Assembly: GCF_023740735.1 (NCBI RefSeq)
Contig: NZ_JAMRXH010000004.1
Coordinates: 1 to 64,000, forward strand
Direction: 5' to 3'
Length of the DNA: 64,000 bases
Origin: Nocardia sp. CDC159
Lineage (GTDB): Bacteria; Actinomycetota; Actinomycetes; Mycobacteriales; Mycobacteriaceae
The translations under genes and the position numbers were made by a program. The notes under the pieces are model-generated. The model worked only from the letters and a program-made list of their open reading frames with translations. It had not been told where the DNA came from and did not search any database. Below, piece by piece: positions 55,375 through 64,000 of the stretch; within the stretch, counting starts at the first letter, position 1, and each line of letters begins with the position of its first letter.

Positions 55375-55520
55375 TCGTCCATCATCGCGCGCACGGCCGG
55401 TCCCGAGTCCCGCGGCACGCGCACCTCGCTCGGGGTGCCCGCGGTGGCGAGCACCCGCAGCAGCAGCGCGCAGGCCAGGAAGCCGAGAATGACACTCAGC
55501 GTGACCGCGAAGTCGGGCAC
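55371..55520 (-). CDS. 49-aa membrane protein upstream of kdpD
   Basis: This small ORF starts with GTG at 55520 behind a perfect GAGGAG (spacing 5) and ends in a TGA that overlaps the kdpD GTG. The sequence PDFAVTLSVILGFLACALLL forms one membrane helix, followed by a charged tail that ends AVRAMMDE. Operon position and translational coupling point to a KdpD partner. I do not recognise the family. It is too short for many gene finders. Confidence 0.72.
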   Translation of the reverse strand: MPDFAVTLSVILGFLACALLLRVLATAGTPSEVRVPRDSGPAVRAMMDE

Positions 55521-55782
55521 GTCTTCTCCTCTGCAATCGGCGAACACCACACTGTGCGACGCGACCTGCGCTCGAACGGCGATATTGACGGTTTCTTGAC
55601 GGCATCCGGGGCGACCTTGGCGGCCTGGCAACGGCAGCCCGGCGAGGCCCGTAAGCGGGCCGTCAATCCGGACGGGCGAGCCGATAAGAAGGCGTAAAGA
55701 GCCCGCTTTTCGACAAATTTTGACGCTGTACTCACTGCGGCGCATCAGGGTGCGCCGCCATCGAGGAGAGGTTTCGGCACAC
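55521..55782. promoter_or_regulatory. kdp divergent intergenic region
   Basis: This 262-bp gap drives kdpFABC to the right and kdpED to the left. It contains an AT-rich island CTTTTCGACAAATTTTGACG (55712-55731) that could include a -35 (TTGACG) and a KdpE binding site, and several TTGACGG repeats near 55585-55600. No gene is seen. The exact KdpE site cannot be fixed by eye. Confidence 0.5.
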
Positions 55783-55866
55783 ATGTCTGTCGTGGTGTTC
55801 ACGCTGCTGACCGTGGGGATCTTCGCCCTGCTCGGCCTGATCCAGCGGGGAGTGGAACGGCTGTGA
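55783..55866 (+). CDS. 27-aa membrane microprotein preceding kdpF
   Basis: This ORF encodes a 27-aa peptide with one hydrophobic helix (VVVFTLLTVGIFALLGLIQ) ending RGVERL. ATG 55783 has GAGGAGAGG 9 nt upstream, and the TGA overlaps the kdpF GTG as GTGA. It is probably the first gene of the kdpFABC transcript. Similar-size unannotated ORFs may occur upstream of kdpF in other actinobacteria; conservation must be tested. Confidence 0.7.
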   Translation: MSVVVFTLLTVGIFALLGLIQRGVERL

Positions 55867-55949
55867 CACAAAATTTCATCGGTCTCGTCCTGGCCATCGG
55901 CGTCGCCCTCTATCTGGTGGCCGCGCTGCTGTTCCCGGAAAGGTTCTAG
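55863..55949 (+). CDS. kdpF: KdpF subunit of the K+-transporting ATPase
   Basis: KdpF is a single-helix 28-aa subunit that stabilises the KdpABC complex. The sequence NFIGLVLAIGVALYLVAALL ending FPERF is characteristic. The GTG start overlaps the stop of the preceding microprotein as GTGA, and kdpA starts immediately after its TAG. The length is typical (about 29 aa). Confidence 0.93.
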   Translation: MTQNFIGLVLAIGVALYLVAALLFPERF

Positions 55950-57635
55950 GTGAACACGACAGTGTCGATTTGGCCATCGATCGTCTTCGTGGCGTCCCTG
56001 GTCATTGCGCTCGCCCTCGTCCACATCCCGCTCGGCGACTACATGTACCGGGTGTACTCGAGTACGAAGCACACCCGTGTCGAACGCCTCGTCTACCGCG
56101 CCATCGGCGTGCAGCCGGGCGTCGAGCAGAACTGGGCGGTGTACGCCCGCAGCGTGCTGGCCTTCTCGGCGATCAGCGTGCTGTTCCTGTTCTTCCTGCA
56201 GTTGGCGCAGGGCGCGCTGCCGCTGCACCCGACCGATCCGGGCACCGAGATGACCGCCGGTCTGGCCTGGAATACGGCGATCAGTTTCGTCACCAACACC
56301 AACTGGCAGAACTACGCCGGTGAGTCCACGCTCGGACATGTCGTGCAGATGTGCGGGCTGGCGGTGCAGAACTTCGTCTCGGCCGCCGTCGGCATGGGGG
56401 TGGCGATCGCGCTGGTCCGCGGCTTCGCCCGCAATCACACGAGCGATCTCGGCAATTTCTGGGTGGATCTGGTGAGGGGAACCATCCGAATCCTGCTGCC
56501 GATCTCGTTCGTCTTCGCGATCGTGTTCGTGGCCGCGGGCATGGTGCAGAACTTCCATGTCTTCGACCAGGTCGCCCAGACCGTCGGCAACACCGGTACG
56601 CAGACCCTGCCGGGCGGGCCGGTCGCCAGCCAGGAGGTCATCAAGGAACTCGGCACCAACGGCGGCGGCTTCTTCAACGTGAACGCGGCGCATCCGTTCG
56701 AGAACCCGACCACGTGGACGAACTGGCTCGAGATCTTCCTGATCCTGGTGATCCCGTTCGCGCTGCCGCGCACCTTCGGCCGCATGGTCGGCAGCCCGAA
56801 GCAGGGTGTGGCGATCGTGAGCGTCATGGCCACGTTGGCGATCATCAGCACGGCGTTGACGAACTTCTTCCAGCTGTGGCACCACGGCACCGTGCCGACC
56901 GCGGTCGGTGCGGCGATGGCCGATGTCGAAACCCGTTTCGGCGTATCGAATTCGGCGACCTATGCCGCGGCCACCACGCTCACCTCGACCGGTGCGGTCG
57001 ACTCGGCGCACGACTCCTACACCAGCCTCGGCGGGCTGTGGCCGCTGTTCAATATGCAACTGGGTGAGGTCGCGCCCGGCGGTGTGGGCGCGGGCCTCTA
57101 CGGCATGCTAATCCTGGCCGTGATCACCGTCTTCGTGGCCGGGCTGATGGTCGGCCGTACCCCGGAATATCTGGGTAAGAAGATCACGCCGCGCGAAATC
57201 AAGCTGGCCGCTTCCTATTTCCTCGTCAGCCCCCTGATCGTGCTGGTGGGCACGGCGGTCGCGATGGCGATGCCGGGTCAGCGTGCGAGCATGGCCAATA
57301 CCGGCCCGCACGGGCTGACCGAGGTGCTGTACGCCTTCGCCTCCGCGGCCAACAACAACGGTTCGGCCTTCGCCGGTCTGTCCGGCAATACCGACTGGTA
57401 CAACACCGCGCTCGGGCTGGCCATGGTCTTCGGCCGATTCGTTCCCATCATTCTCGTTCTCGCACTGGCCGGTTCGCTGGCCCGGCAGGGGCACACCCCG
57501 GAGTCGATCGGCACGCTGCCGACCCATCGGCCGCAGTTCGTCGGCATGGTCGTCGGCGTGACGCTCATCCTGGTCGCCCTGACCTTCCTGCCCGCGCTGG
57601 CGCTCGGGCCGCTCGCCGAAGGAATCCACTCATGA
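55950..57635 (+). CDS. kdpA: K+-transporting ATPase subunit A
   Basis: KdpA is the K+ channel-like subunit of the Kdp pump. The 561-aa membrane protein has four pore repeats with filter-like segments; the clearest is [20 protein letters not shown], and another is [18 protein letters not shown]. The GTG start abuts the kdpF stop. Its last 4 nt overlap kdpB (ATGA). Length matches E. coli KdpA (557). Confidence 0.97.
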   Translation: MNTTVSIWPSIVFVASLVIALALVHIPLGDYMYRVYSSTKHTRVERLVYRAIGVQPGVEQNWAVYARSVLAFSAISVLFLFFLQLAQGALPLHPTDPGTEMTAGLAWNTAISFVTNTNWQNYAGESTLGHVVQMCGLAVQNFVSAAVGMGVAIALVRGFARNHTSDLGNFWVDLVRGTIRILLPISFVFAIVFVAAGMVQNFHVFDQVAQTVGNTGTQTLPGGPVASQEVIKELGTNGGGFFNVNAAHPFENPTTWTNWLEIFLILVIPFALPRTFGRMVGSPKQGVAIVSVMATLAIISTALTNFFQLWHHGTVPTAVGAAMADVETRFGVSNSATYAAATTLTSTGAVDSAHDSYTSLGGLWPLFNMQLGEVAPGGVGAGLYGMLILAVITVFVAGLMVGRTPEYLGKKITPREIKLAASYFLVSPLIVLVGTAVAMAMPGQRASMANTGPHGLTEVLYAFASAANNNGSAFAGLSGNTDWYNTALGLAMVFGRFVPIILVLALAGSLARQGHTPESIGTLPTHRPQFVGMVVGVTLILVALTFLPALALGPLAEGIHS

Positions 57636-59785
57636 GCACCCCCACCCTCGAATCCGCAGCTGCGACATACGAATCCGCGCCCGCGCCGAAGGGACGGGTG
57701 TCGGGCGGCCTGTTCGATCCGAAGATGCTGCTCAGGTCGCTGCCGGAGGCCTTCCGGAAGCTGGACCCGCGCACGCTGTGGCGCAATCCGGTGATGCTGA
57801 TCGTGGAGCTGGGCGCGGTCTGGTCCACGATTCTGGCGGTCGCGAAGCCGACCTTCTTCGCCTGGACCATCGTGGTCTGGCTGTGGCTGACGGTACTTTT
57901 CGCGAATCTGGCCGAGGCCGTCGCGGAGGGCCGCGGCAAGGCGCAGGCCGATACGTTGCGTAAGGCCAAGTCCGACACCGTCGCTCGTCGGCTCGTCGAA
58001 TGGCATCCGGGCCAGGAGCGGGTCACCGAGGAGCAGGTCGCGGCGCCGCAACTGCAGCGCGGTGACTACGTCGTGGTCGAGGCCGGGCAGGTGATTCCCG
58101 GTGACGGCGATGTGGTGGAAGGCATTGCGTCGGTGGACGAGTCGGCCATCACCGGGGAATCCGCGCCGGTGATCCGCGAGTCGGGCGGCGACCGTTCGGC
58201 GGTGACCGGCGGCACCACGGTGCTGTCCGATCGGATCGTCGTCAAGATCACCCAGGAGCCCGGTGGCTCGTTCATCGACAAGATGATCGCGCTGGTGGAG
58301 GGCGCCTCGCGGCAGAAGACGCCGAACGAGATCGCGCTGAACATCCTGCTGGCGGCACTGACGATCATCTTCGTCTTCGCGGTGGCGACGCTGCAGCCGC
58401 TGGCCATCTTCGCCAAGTCCAACAATCCCGGCGTGCCCGACAGTCAGGCGCTGGACGGTAACGGCGTCACCGGCATCGTCATGGTGTCGCTGCTGGTCTG
58501 CCTGATCCCGACCACGATCGGCGCGCTGCTGTCGGCGATCGGCATCGCGGGCATGGATCGGCTGGTGCAGCGCAATGTGCTGGCGATGTCCGGGCGCGCG
58601 GTCGAGGCCGCGGGCGATGTGAACACCCTGCTGCTGGACAAGACCGGCACCATCACCCTGGGCAATCGCCAGGCCGCGGAATTCGTCCCTATGCCCGGCG
58701 TCACCGCGGACGAGATGGCCGATGCCGCACAGCTTTCCAGCCTTGCCGACGAGACGCCCGAGGGCCGCTCGATCGTGGTGTACGCCAAGCGGGCCCACAA
58801 CAAGCGCGAGCGCACCCCGGGCGAGTTGACCGGTGCGACATGGGTGGAATTCACCGCCCAGACCCGCATGTCGGGTGTGGACCTGCACGACGGGCATCAG
58901 CTGCGCAAGGGTGCGGCCAGTGCGGTGACCGAGTGGATCCGCTCGCACGGCGGCGCGGTGCCCGACGAGGTCGGCGTGATCGTCGACGGCGTCTCGGCCT
59001 CCGGCGGCACTCCGCTGGTGGTCGGCGAGATCGCGGCGGGAAAGGCCCGGCTGCTCGGCGTGATCCATCTCAAGGACGTCGTGAAGCAGGGCATGCGTGA
59101 GCGATTCGACGAGATGCGGCGCATGGGTATTCGCACGGTCATGATCACCGGCGACAATCCGTTGACGGCCAAGGCGATTGCCGATGAGGCCGGGGTGGAC
59201 GACTTCCTCGCCGAGGCCACGCCCGAGGACAAGCTGGCGCTGATCCGGAAGGAGCAGGACGGTGGCCGCCTGGTCGCCATGACCGGTGACGGCACCAACG
59301 ACGCGCCCGCGCTGGCCCAGGCCGATGTCGGCGTCGCCATGAACACCGGTACCTCGGCGGCCAAGGAGGCCGGGAACATGGTCGATCTGGATTCGGATCC
59401 GACCAAGCTGATCGAGATCGTGGAGATCGGCAAGCAGTTGCTGATCACCCGCGGCGCGCTGACCACCTTCTCCATCGCCAACGACATCGCCAAGTACTTC
59501 GCGATCATTCCCGCGCTGTTCGTGGTGCTGTTCCCCGGCCTGGACGTGCTCAACATCATGCGGCTGCACAGCCCGCAGTCGGCGATCCTGTCGGCGGTGA
59601 TCTTCAACGCCCTGGTCATCGTGGCGCTGATCCCGCTGGCGCTGCGCGGGGTGAACTATCGCCCGTCCAGTGCGTCGAAACTGCTGTCGCGCAATCTGGC
59701 CATCTACGGTGTCGGCGGCATCATCGCGCCGTTCATCGGCATCAAGATCGTCGACCTTGTCGTCCAATTCCTCCCTGGGATGTAG
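57632..59785 (+). CDS. kdpB: K+-transporting ATPase subunit B (P-type ATPase)
   Basis: KdpB is the ATP-hydrolysing P1A subunit. The 717-aa protein has the actuator motif ITGESAPVI, the phosphorylation motif [13 protein letters not shown], the hinge [20 protein letters not shown], and an N-domain with KGAASAV. An N-terminal tail of about 30 residues is longer than in E. coli (682 aa). It overlaps kdpA by 4 nt and kdpC by 1 nt. Confidence 0.98.
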   Translation: MSTPTLESAAATYESAPAPKGRVSGGLFDPKMLLRSLPEAFRKLDPRTLWRNPVMLIVELGAVWSTILAVAKPTFFAWTIVVWLWLTVLFANLAEAVAEGRGKAQADTLRKAKSDTVARRLVEWHPGQERVTEEQVAAPQLQRGDYVVVEAGQVIPGDGDVVEGIASVDESAITGESAPVIRESGGDRSAVTGGTTVLSDRIVVKITQEPGGSFIDKMIALVEGASRQKTPNEIALNILLAALTIIFVFAVATLQPLAIFAKSNNPGVPDSQALDGNGVTGIVMVSLLVCLIPTTIGALLSAIGIAGMDRLVQRNVLAMSGRAVEAAGDVNTLLLDKTGTITLGNRQAAEFVPMPGVTADEMADAAQLSSLADETPEGRSIVVYAKRAHNKRERTPGELTGATWVEFTAQTRMSGVDLHDGHQLRKGAASAVTEWIRSHGGAVPDEVGVIVDGVSASGGTPLVVGEIAAGKARLLGVIHLKDVVKQGMRERFDEMRRMGIRTVMITGDNPLTAKAIADEAGVDDFLAEATPEDKLALIRKEQDGGRLVAMTGDGTNDAPALAQADVGVAMNTGTSAAKEAGNMVDLDSDPTKLIEIVEIGKQLLITRGALTTFSIANDIAKYFAIIPALFVVLFPGLDVLNIMRLHSPQSAILSAVIFNALVIVALIPLALRGVNYRPSSASKLLSRNLAIYGVGGIIAPFIGIKIVDLVVQFLPGM

Positions 59786-60684
59786 TGATCATGCGTATGT
59801 CAACCTGGATCCGGCAACACATCGCGGCGCTGCGCGCGCTGCTGGTGCTGACCGTGATCACCGGAATCGCCTATCCCGTGGCGGTTTTCGCGGTCGCCCA
59901 GCTGCCCGGTCTGCACGACAAGGCCGAGGGCTCGCTGCTCGGGCAGGACGGCAGAATCGTCGGCTCGAGCTTGATCGGGCAGGCCTTCACCGATGGCAAC
60001 GGCAAGGCGCTGGTGCAGTACTTCCAGAGCCGCCCGTCGTCCTCCGGCAAAGGCGACGGCTACGACCCGACCTCGACCAGCTTCACCAACCTGGGCCCGG
60101 AGAGCATCGTCGACACCCTCGACGCCGACCCCGCCGACGTGAAGCGCAGCCTGCTGTCCCAGGTGTGTGCGCGCAGCAAGGACATCGGTGAGCGGGAAGG
60201 TGTTTCGGGCGCCCGCCCGTTCTGCACCCCCGGTGGCGTCGGAGCCGTCCTGTCGGTCCTCGGCCCCCGCGACGCGCGCGGCCGGGTGACCAAGCCCACC
60301 AAGGTGGTCAGCATCAACGAGGCCTGCCCCGCCAAGCCCTTCCTGGACGCCTACGCGGGCGTGAAGGTCGACTGCGCGACCCCCGGCGAGGACTACTCGA
60401 CCGGCCAGATCGTCCCCCTCATCGGCGACGCCCCGTCCACCACCCCCGTCCCCCCCGACGCCGTGGTCACCTCGGCCTCCGGCCTGGACCCCCACATCTC
60501 CCCGGCCTACGCGGCCCTGCAAGTACCCCGAATAGCCAAGGCCCGCAACATCTCCGAGGCCCAGGTCCAATCCCTGGTTACCACCCACACCGACGGCCGC
60601 GACCTCGGTTTCCTCGGCGAGCCCCGCGTCAATGTACTGGAGCTGAATCTGGATCTGGACCGGCAGTATCCGTATCGGGGCTGA
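59785..60684 (+). CDS. kdpC: K+-transporting ATPase subunit C with a large insertion
   Basis: KdpC is a single-helix subunit that aids assembly and ATP affinity. The N-terminal membrane helix (LLVLTVITGIAYPVAVFAVA) and C-terminal block TSASGLDPHISPAYAALQVP with RIAKARNISEAQVQ match the family. However, the protein is 299 aa, about 100 longer than E. coli KdpC (190). The extra part lies at residues about 115-222 and has four cysteines (128, 147, 181, 197). GTG 59785 is used; ATG 59791 or 59797 are alternatives. Confidence 0.92.
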   Translation: MIMRMSTWIRQHIAALRALLVLTVITGIAYPVAVFAVAQLPGLHDKAEGSLLGQDGRIVGSSLIGQAFTDGNGKALVQYFQSRPSSSGKGDGYDPTSTSFTNLGPESIVDTLDADPADVKRSLLSQVCARSKDIGEREGVSGARPFCTPGGVGAVLSVLGPRDARGRVTKPTKVVSINEACPAKPFLDAYAGVKVDCATPGEDYSTGQIVPLIGDAPSTTPVPPDAVVTSASGLDPHISPAYAALQVPRIAKARNISEAQVQSLVTTHTDGRDLGFLGEPRVNVLELNLDLDRQYPYRG

Positions 60685-60769
60685 GGTTCGCGTCCGATCC
60701 GGCGTAGTTCGTCGTTCGCGTGATTTCCGCGGCTATCCTCATGACACAGACCGACAGTCGGAGGGCCGG

Positions 60770-61618
60770 GTGGACAGCGTCGCGTCGCTGTGGGACGAGT
60801 TGGACGAGCAACTTCTGCCACTGCTACGCGGCTACCGGCGGAATCTATCCGGATTGCGAGTCGATACGAAATCGGACCGCACTCTCCTGTCGGAGGCCGA
60901 CGTCGCCGCCCAGACCGTGATCGTCGAGGCGGTGCGGCGGCGCTTTCCGGACGCGGGATTCGTCGCGGAGGAGGATCATTCGGGCCTGGTGACGTCGGGG
61001 GATCCCCTATGGATCATCGACCCGATCGACGGTACGAGCGAGTTCGTGAGAGCCGACGGCCGCGAGTTCTGCTCCGTGGTTTGCCGAGTGGACGCGGGAA
61101 TTCCCACGGCCACATACATTCTCGCGCCGGAACTGGGTATCGGCCGGTCGGCTCTGTCGATCCGCTGGGCCGACGAGGTCACGGTGAACGGGCGGGCCGC
61201 GGTACCACTGCCGCGGGTGCCGGTACCGCGACGAGCCTCGGTCACGCGCAGCAAAGGGTCGACGCCCCGGCGGTTCGAGTTCGCGCTCACCGCCGCCGGC
61301 GCCGAGGTGAAACTCCGCACCACATCCCAGACCCTGGATATGGTTCGGACCTGCATCGACCTGTCGGACTGCACCGACATCGTTGGAAGCTTCGATCTGT
61401 TCTATCGCCCGAATCAGAAGGTGTGGGACGGTGCGGCCGGTATCGGATTGAGCCTGGCGACCGGACGGTCCGCCGTGGATGGATTCGGAACCGACGCGGT
61501 GCCCTTCGACGAAGCCCTGTGGAAACAGCGGGAGCCGCTCTTTTCCGAAACCATTATCGGCAGCCCCGAGTGCGTCCGCTGGTTCGTGGATGTGCTTGCC
61601 CGCTCTCGGAGTGGTTGA
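60770..61618 (+). CDS. inositol monophosphatase/CysQ-like phosphatase
   Basis: This 282-aa protein has the Li-sensitive phosphatase fold: LSEADVAAQTVIVEAVRRRF, the metal residues EED at 67-69, DPIDGTSEFV at 84-93 and WDGAAG at 219-224. The substrate may be an inositol or sugar phosphate, or PAP-like nucleotide; sequence alone cannot decide. GTG 60770 has GGAGGG upstream. The next gene overlaps its stop (TGATG), which indicates a two-gene operon with the unknown 419-aa protein. Local GC is lower than in the surrounding core genes. Confidence 0.85.
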   Translation: MDSVASLWDELDEQLLPLLRGYRRNLSGLRVDTKSDRTLLSEADVAAQTVIVEAVRRRFPDAGFVAEEDHSGLVTSGDPLWIIDPIDGTSEFVRADGREFCSVVCRVDAGIPTATYILAPELGIGRSALSIRWADEVTVNGRAAVPLPRVPVPRRASVTRSKGSTPRRFEFALTAAGAEVKLRTTSQTLDMVRTCIDLSDCTDIVGSFDLFYRPNQKVWDGAAGIGLSLATGRSAVDGFGTDAVPFDEALWKQREPLFSETIIGSPECVRWFVDVLARSRSG

Positions 61619-62877
61619 TGTCGCATCGAGTCATGGTGGATGTGACAACCTTCACCAGCGCGGAAGAATTCATGTTGTCACAGAATCACGCGACGCCGAC
61701 GCGGCCCCGGGACCCGTTCGCGCAGCAGTGCTATGCCGAACTGGTGCAGTCCCTGATCTACTTCGACGAAGTACTGGTTCCGCACCCGACGAATCCGATG
61801 CCGACCCCGGCCGATTTCGGCGATTACCCGCGAATCCTCTGCCATCTGTTCGATCTCGGAATTGCCGCACCCCTTCGGATTCCGCCGGATACTGCTCCCG
61901 CGCTCTTGGCGGCGGAGCGCGATGCGGTGGAGACGTTGAAGCTGACCGGAGTCGACACCGTTTCTCGATACATCGAGAAGACCGTGCAGGCGGATCGTGA
62001 GATGGGTCGGCGAGTCGGCGGGCAACGACTGCTGCCCAAGATCGCCGCGTGGACCGACTACCAGATGGAGAACATCCGCACCGAACGTCATCACGGTGCA
62101 CGCATTGCCCTGGGGAGTGGGGCGGACGGGGTCGAGGGTGACGAATTCGGGCGTTGGGCGCGGGCGTCTTCCTATGTAATGGAGGGGCAACTGCGCAGAC
62201 TCCTCCCGGACAGCGATCGGCAGCTGTGGTTGGTTGCCAATCTCGTACGCTCGCTTCGTTATTCGGCGCGGGCGAAGGTCGGCAAGGTCGGATACACCCC
62301 ACATCCGGTCCGGCGTGACTTCGCCGTCATGTTCGATCTCTTCGACGACGGTGCCCACGACAGCACCATCGATGCGGTCATTTCGGCGATTCGGGGGATT
62401 CCGGGCGAGATCGGCAAGGTTGCCCGATCGTCGCGGGGTCGTCGTCTGGAACTGCTGGAATACGAACTTCCCCTGCTGGGCGGTCGGTTGTGGTCACCTC
62501 GCGATCGGGGAAGGTTCGACGATGAGCGCTGGTTGGAGCTCGCCTGCGGACGAATGGACGAATATCGCAGCCGCGCCGCGGATTTCCGTCGGGTACTGGC
62601 CCGATGTGAGACCGAGGAGGATGTGCGGCGGCTCGAGTTCGATATCCAGGGCGTGCGCGATCAGCTACTCAGGCGGCTGGGTCTGGACTCCGCACCCGCC
62701 AACGAGACGGAAAACTCCCTCGTGAACACCGCAGCCTCGGTGACCCAGTGGGCGGCGGGCGGCGTTCCTGTCACCACTTTGATGCGCCTCGTCTTCGGTA
62801 CCTTGCGGCGGCATTCGGACACCCTGGAGTACTCGCACCAGAAGTTTCTGTACCGCGAGTTCGCCCGCGGGATCTGA
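61618..62877 (+). CDS. unknown 419-aa protein paired with the IMPase-like enzyme
   Basis: I do not recognise this protein. It starts MSHRVMVDVTTFTSAEEFML, is mostly charged and helical, and has a weakly hydrophobic C-terminal segment (SVTQWAAGGVPVTTLMRLVF) before YSHQKFLYREFARGI. Many acidic residues are spaced through the first 120 residues, but no nuclease, kinase or helicase motif is clear. It overlaps the phosphatase gene by 1 nt. GC is reduced (for example 30 of 60 at 61621-61680), consistent with transfer. It may need the phosphatase product, or the phosphatase may neutralise its product. Confidence 0.7.
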   Translation: MSHRVMVDVTTFTSAEEFMLSQNHATPTRPRDPFAQQCYAELVQSLIYFDEVLVPHPTNPMPTPADFGDYPRILCHLFDLGIAAPLRIPPDTAPALLAAERDAVETLKLTGVDTVSRYIEKTVQADREMGRRVGGQRLLPKIAAWTDYQMENIRTERHHGARIALGSGADGVEGDEFGRWARASSYVMEGQLRRLLPDSDRQLWLVANLVRSLRYSARAKVGKVGYTPHPVRRDFAVMFDLFDDGAHDSTIDAVISAIRGIPGEIGKVARSSRGRRLELLEYELPLLGGRLWSPRDRGRFDDERWLELACGRMDEYRSRAADFRRVLARCETEEDVRRLEFDIQGVRDQLLRRLGLDSAPANETENSLVNTAASVTQWAAGGVPVTTLMRLVFGTLRRHSDTLEYSHQKFLYREFARGI

Positions 62878-62882
62878 CCGGC

Positions 62883-63113
62883 TCAGGCGGCCGGGCGACG
62901 AGTCGCGGCGTGGTGGTGGTCGATCAGGCTCAGTAGGCCGTCGACCGCGGCGAGGGAGGACCACTCGTTTCGGTGGATCAGCTCCGGGTACCGGTCGGAG
63001 CGGGCGACGAAGGCGGACTCGGCCGCCGACCAGCGGACGTGGACCGATCCCAGGATCGTCTCGGTGGTCATCGCTGGATTCACCAACCTCTCGCAGTAGT
63101 TCGGAGCTTTCAT
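62883..63113 (-). CDS. small hypothetical protein
   Basis: This 76-aa protein has a compact region TETILGSVHVRWSAAESAFV followed by ARSDRYPELIHRNEWSSLAA and a His-rich tail (LIDHHHAATRR). No family is recognised; the size and strand-helix order could suit a HicB-like or ribosome-associated fold, but that is weak. ATG 63113 is used; ATG 63071 is an alternative. It is convergent with the 419-aa gene, 5 nt apart. Confidence 0.5.
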   Translation of the reverse strand: MKAPNYCERLVNPAMTTETILGSVHVRWSAAESAFVARSDRYPELIHRNEWSSLAAVDGLLSLIDHHHAATRRPAA

Positions 63114-63227
63114 TGAACATCCCGAAAGAGGGTAGGAGCGGGGCGTTTACGGTTTTCTTCTGATGTCGGTGGGGGGAAATTACCGATTTCCTACGCTCTG
63201 TCGTAGGGGACGCGGGCGGGGGGTGCT

Positions 63228-63254
63228 GTACGATCGTACTGTACGAATGTATGG
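63228..63254 (+). promoter_or_regulatory. candidate TetR operator
   Basis: GTACGATCGTAC (63228-63239) is a perfect 12-bp palindrome, followed by TGTACGAATGTA as a related half-site. It lies 22 nt before the DUF5708 start, whose downstream neighbour encodes a TetR regulator, so autoregulation is likely. Confidence 0.6.
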
Positions 63255-63261
63255 AGGTCGT

Positions 63262-63453
63262 ATGGGTACGAAGTGGTCGGTGGCGGCTGGTGTGCTGATG
63301 GTGTTGGTGGGGGTGGTGTTGTTCGTCGTGTTTCGGGGGGTCGAGACGCCGGTTGCGGGGTTGCGGCAGGTGGGGGTCGTGCTCTTCGTGATCGGAGTGG
63401 TGGAGTTGGTGGCGCTGGGGTATGCGAGGGTGCGGGGGTTCGGGCGGTGCTGA
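63262..63453 (+). CDS. DUF5708-like small membrane protein
   Basis: This 63-aa protein has two membrane helices (SVAAGVLMVLVGVVLFVVFR and LRQVGVVLFVIGVVELVALG) with GVETPVAGLRQVG between them, matching small actinobacterial DUF5708 proteins. Function is unknown. ATG 63262 has GGAGG upstream; a longer frame to 63163 is not supported. Its stop overlaps the ATG of the TetR gene (TGATG). Confidence 0.8.
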   Translation: MGTKWSVAAGVLMVLVGVVLFVVFRGVETPVAGLRQVGVVLFVIGVVELVALGYARVRGFGRC

Positions 63454-63986
63454 TGGCGGGGGAGCATGTGCTGGAGGCGGTGCTCACGGTGCTGGCCGAG
63501 CGGGGGGTCGAGGCGTTGAGTGTGCGGAGCGTGGCGGCGGCGGCGCGGGTGTCCCCGGCGCAGGTGCAGTATTACTACCGGACCAAGACCGATCTGATCC
63601 GGTCCGGATTCGCTTATGCCGGTGCGCGGTTTCTCGCCGATGTTCGAGAAGCGGCGCCGAATACTCTGCGCGACATCGTTTTTCAGTGGCTGCCGCTCGA
63701 CGAGCGTCGGGATCGGCGGGCGCGGGTGTGGCTGGCCTATGCGGGGCTGGCGGCCGTGGATCCGGTACTGGCCCGCGAATCCGCGTCCTTGGACGCGGAT
63801 CTGCGGGCCTGGTACGTCGACGCCGGGCTGACCGAGAGCGAGGCCGTGCAACTGCTCGCCCTCGTGGACGGTCTGACACTGCACTGCCTGGTGCTACCGA
63901 TGGCGGAGCGAAAGGCGTTGGTGGACGAGGGCATCGAGCCGTACGCGGGGCTGCTCGGCCGGTCGGCCGGGGTGGGGCCGCGGTGA
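63453..63986 (+). CDS. TetR-family transcriptional regulator
   Basis: This 177-aa protein has an N-terminal helix-turn-helix: LAERGVEALSVRSVAAAARV with the recognition helix SPAQVQYYYRTKTDLI. The C-terminal ligand domain (RARVWLAYAGLAAVDPVLAR) is typical of BetI-like members. ATG 63453 overlaps the DUF5708 stop; GTG 63447 is also possible. It probably represses its own operon through the palindrome at 63228. The ligand is unknown. The window ends 14 nt after its stop. Confidence 0.92.
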   Translation: MAGEHVLEAVLTVLAERGVEALSVRSVAAAARVSPAQVQYYYRTKTDLIRSGFAYAGARFLADVREAAPNTLRDIVFQWLPLDERRDRRARVWLAYAGLAAVDPVLARESASLDADLRAWYVDAGLTESEAVQLLALVDGLTLHCLVLPMAERKALVDEGIEPYAGLLGRSAGVGPR

Positions 63987-64000
63987 GCTCGCGGTTCAGG

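Overview
The window is high-GC DNA (about 68-72% in most coding stretches by hand count) from a mycolate-type actinomycete, most likely Nocardia or a close relative. The order of genes is the main reason. FAH-gltX-tRNA-Gln-tRNA-Glu-Rv2991-like-ltbR-leuCD-hupB-mutT1-ppk-fbiD-gpsA-ddl-DUF3515-thiL-ung-yloV-recG, then pyc-rsmD-coaD, then sepIVA-DUF177-rnc-mutM, follows the Mycobacterium tuberculosis Rv2993c-Rv2924c block. That block is interrupted by insertions: prpR/prpDBC, metE, an ATP-grasp/DUF350 module and the kdp locus. No IS element, prophage, CRISPR array or rRNA was seen.

Layout: 1-343 tandem repeats. 344-2705 a MarR regulator, then a divergent-to-leuB, four-gene overlapping operon (19-aa micro-ORF, two nitrile-hydratase-leader-like proteins, secreted lipase). 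3.0-5.5 kb leuB and an MFS transporter carrying LtbR-like boxes. 5.6-12.9 kb FAH, gltX, two tRNAs, an F420-type FDOR, ltbR, leuCD and hupB. 13.2-26.7 kb nucleotide sanitation, polyphosphate, F420 side chain (fbiD), phospholipid, D-Ala-D-Ala, thiamine and DNA repair genes. 26.8-33.0 kb a DMT exporter and the methylcitrate cycle (prpR divergent from prpD-prpB-prpC), with an antisense DUF1737 gene inside it. 33.4-36.0 kb B12-independent methionine synthase metE behind a cobalamin riboswitch. 36.1-47.0 kb glycosyltransferase, pyc, rsmD, coaD, a DUF559 protein, GtrA, sepIVA, rpmF, rnc and mutM. 47.2-52.1 kb DHFR-like, PHP, the YgiB-like/GspS-like/DUF350 module, acyP and OsmC. 52.1-60.7 kb kdpED facing kdpFABC, with two unannotated small membrane proteins. 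60.8-64 kb an accessory segment: an IMPase-like enzyme overlapping an unknown 419-aa protein, a small orphan, and a DUF5708-TetR pair.

Functional links: leuB, leuCD, ltbR and the MFS gene look like one leucine-responsive circuit. PrpR, prpDBC and pyc handle propionyl-CoA and anaplerosis. The riboswitch ties metE to B12. KdpDE/FABC handles potassium scarcity.

Two themes cut across genes. Many genes have a TANNNT-like -10 hexamer only 6-7 nt before ATG and no Shine-Dalgarno, which indicates leaderless transcription. Gene-free gaps repeatedly contain G-rich minisatellites (units of about 22-30 bp) or a mobile-looking palindrome family. The best candidates for undescribed biology are the NHLP/lipase operon (1.96-2.7 kb), the ATP-grasp/YgiB-like/DUF350 module (48.9-51.3 kb), the IMPase/419-aa cassette (60.8-62.9 kb) and the extra Kdp microproteins.
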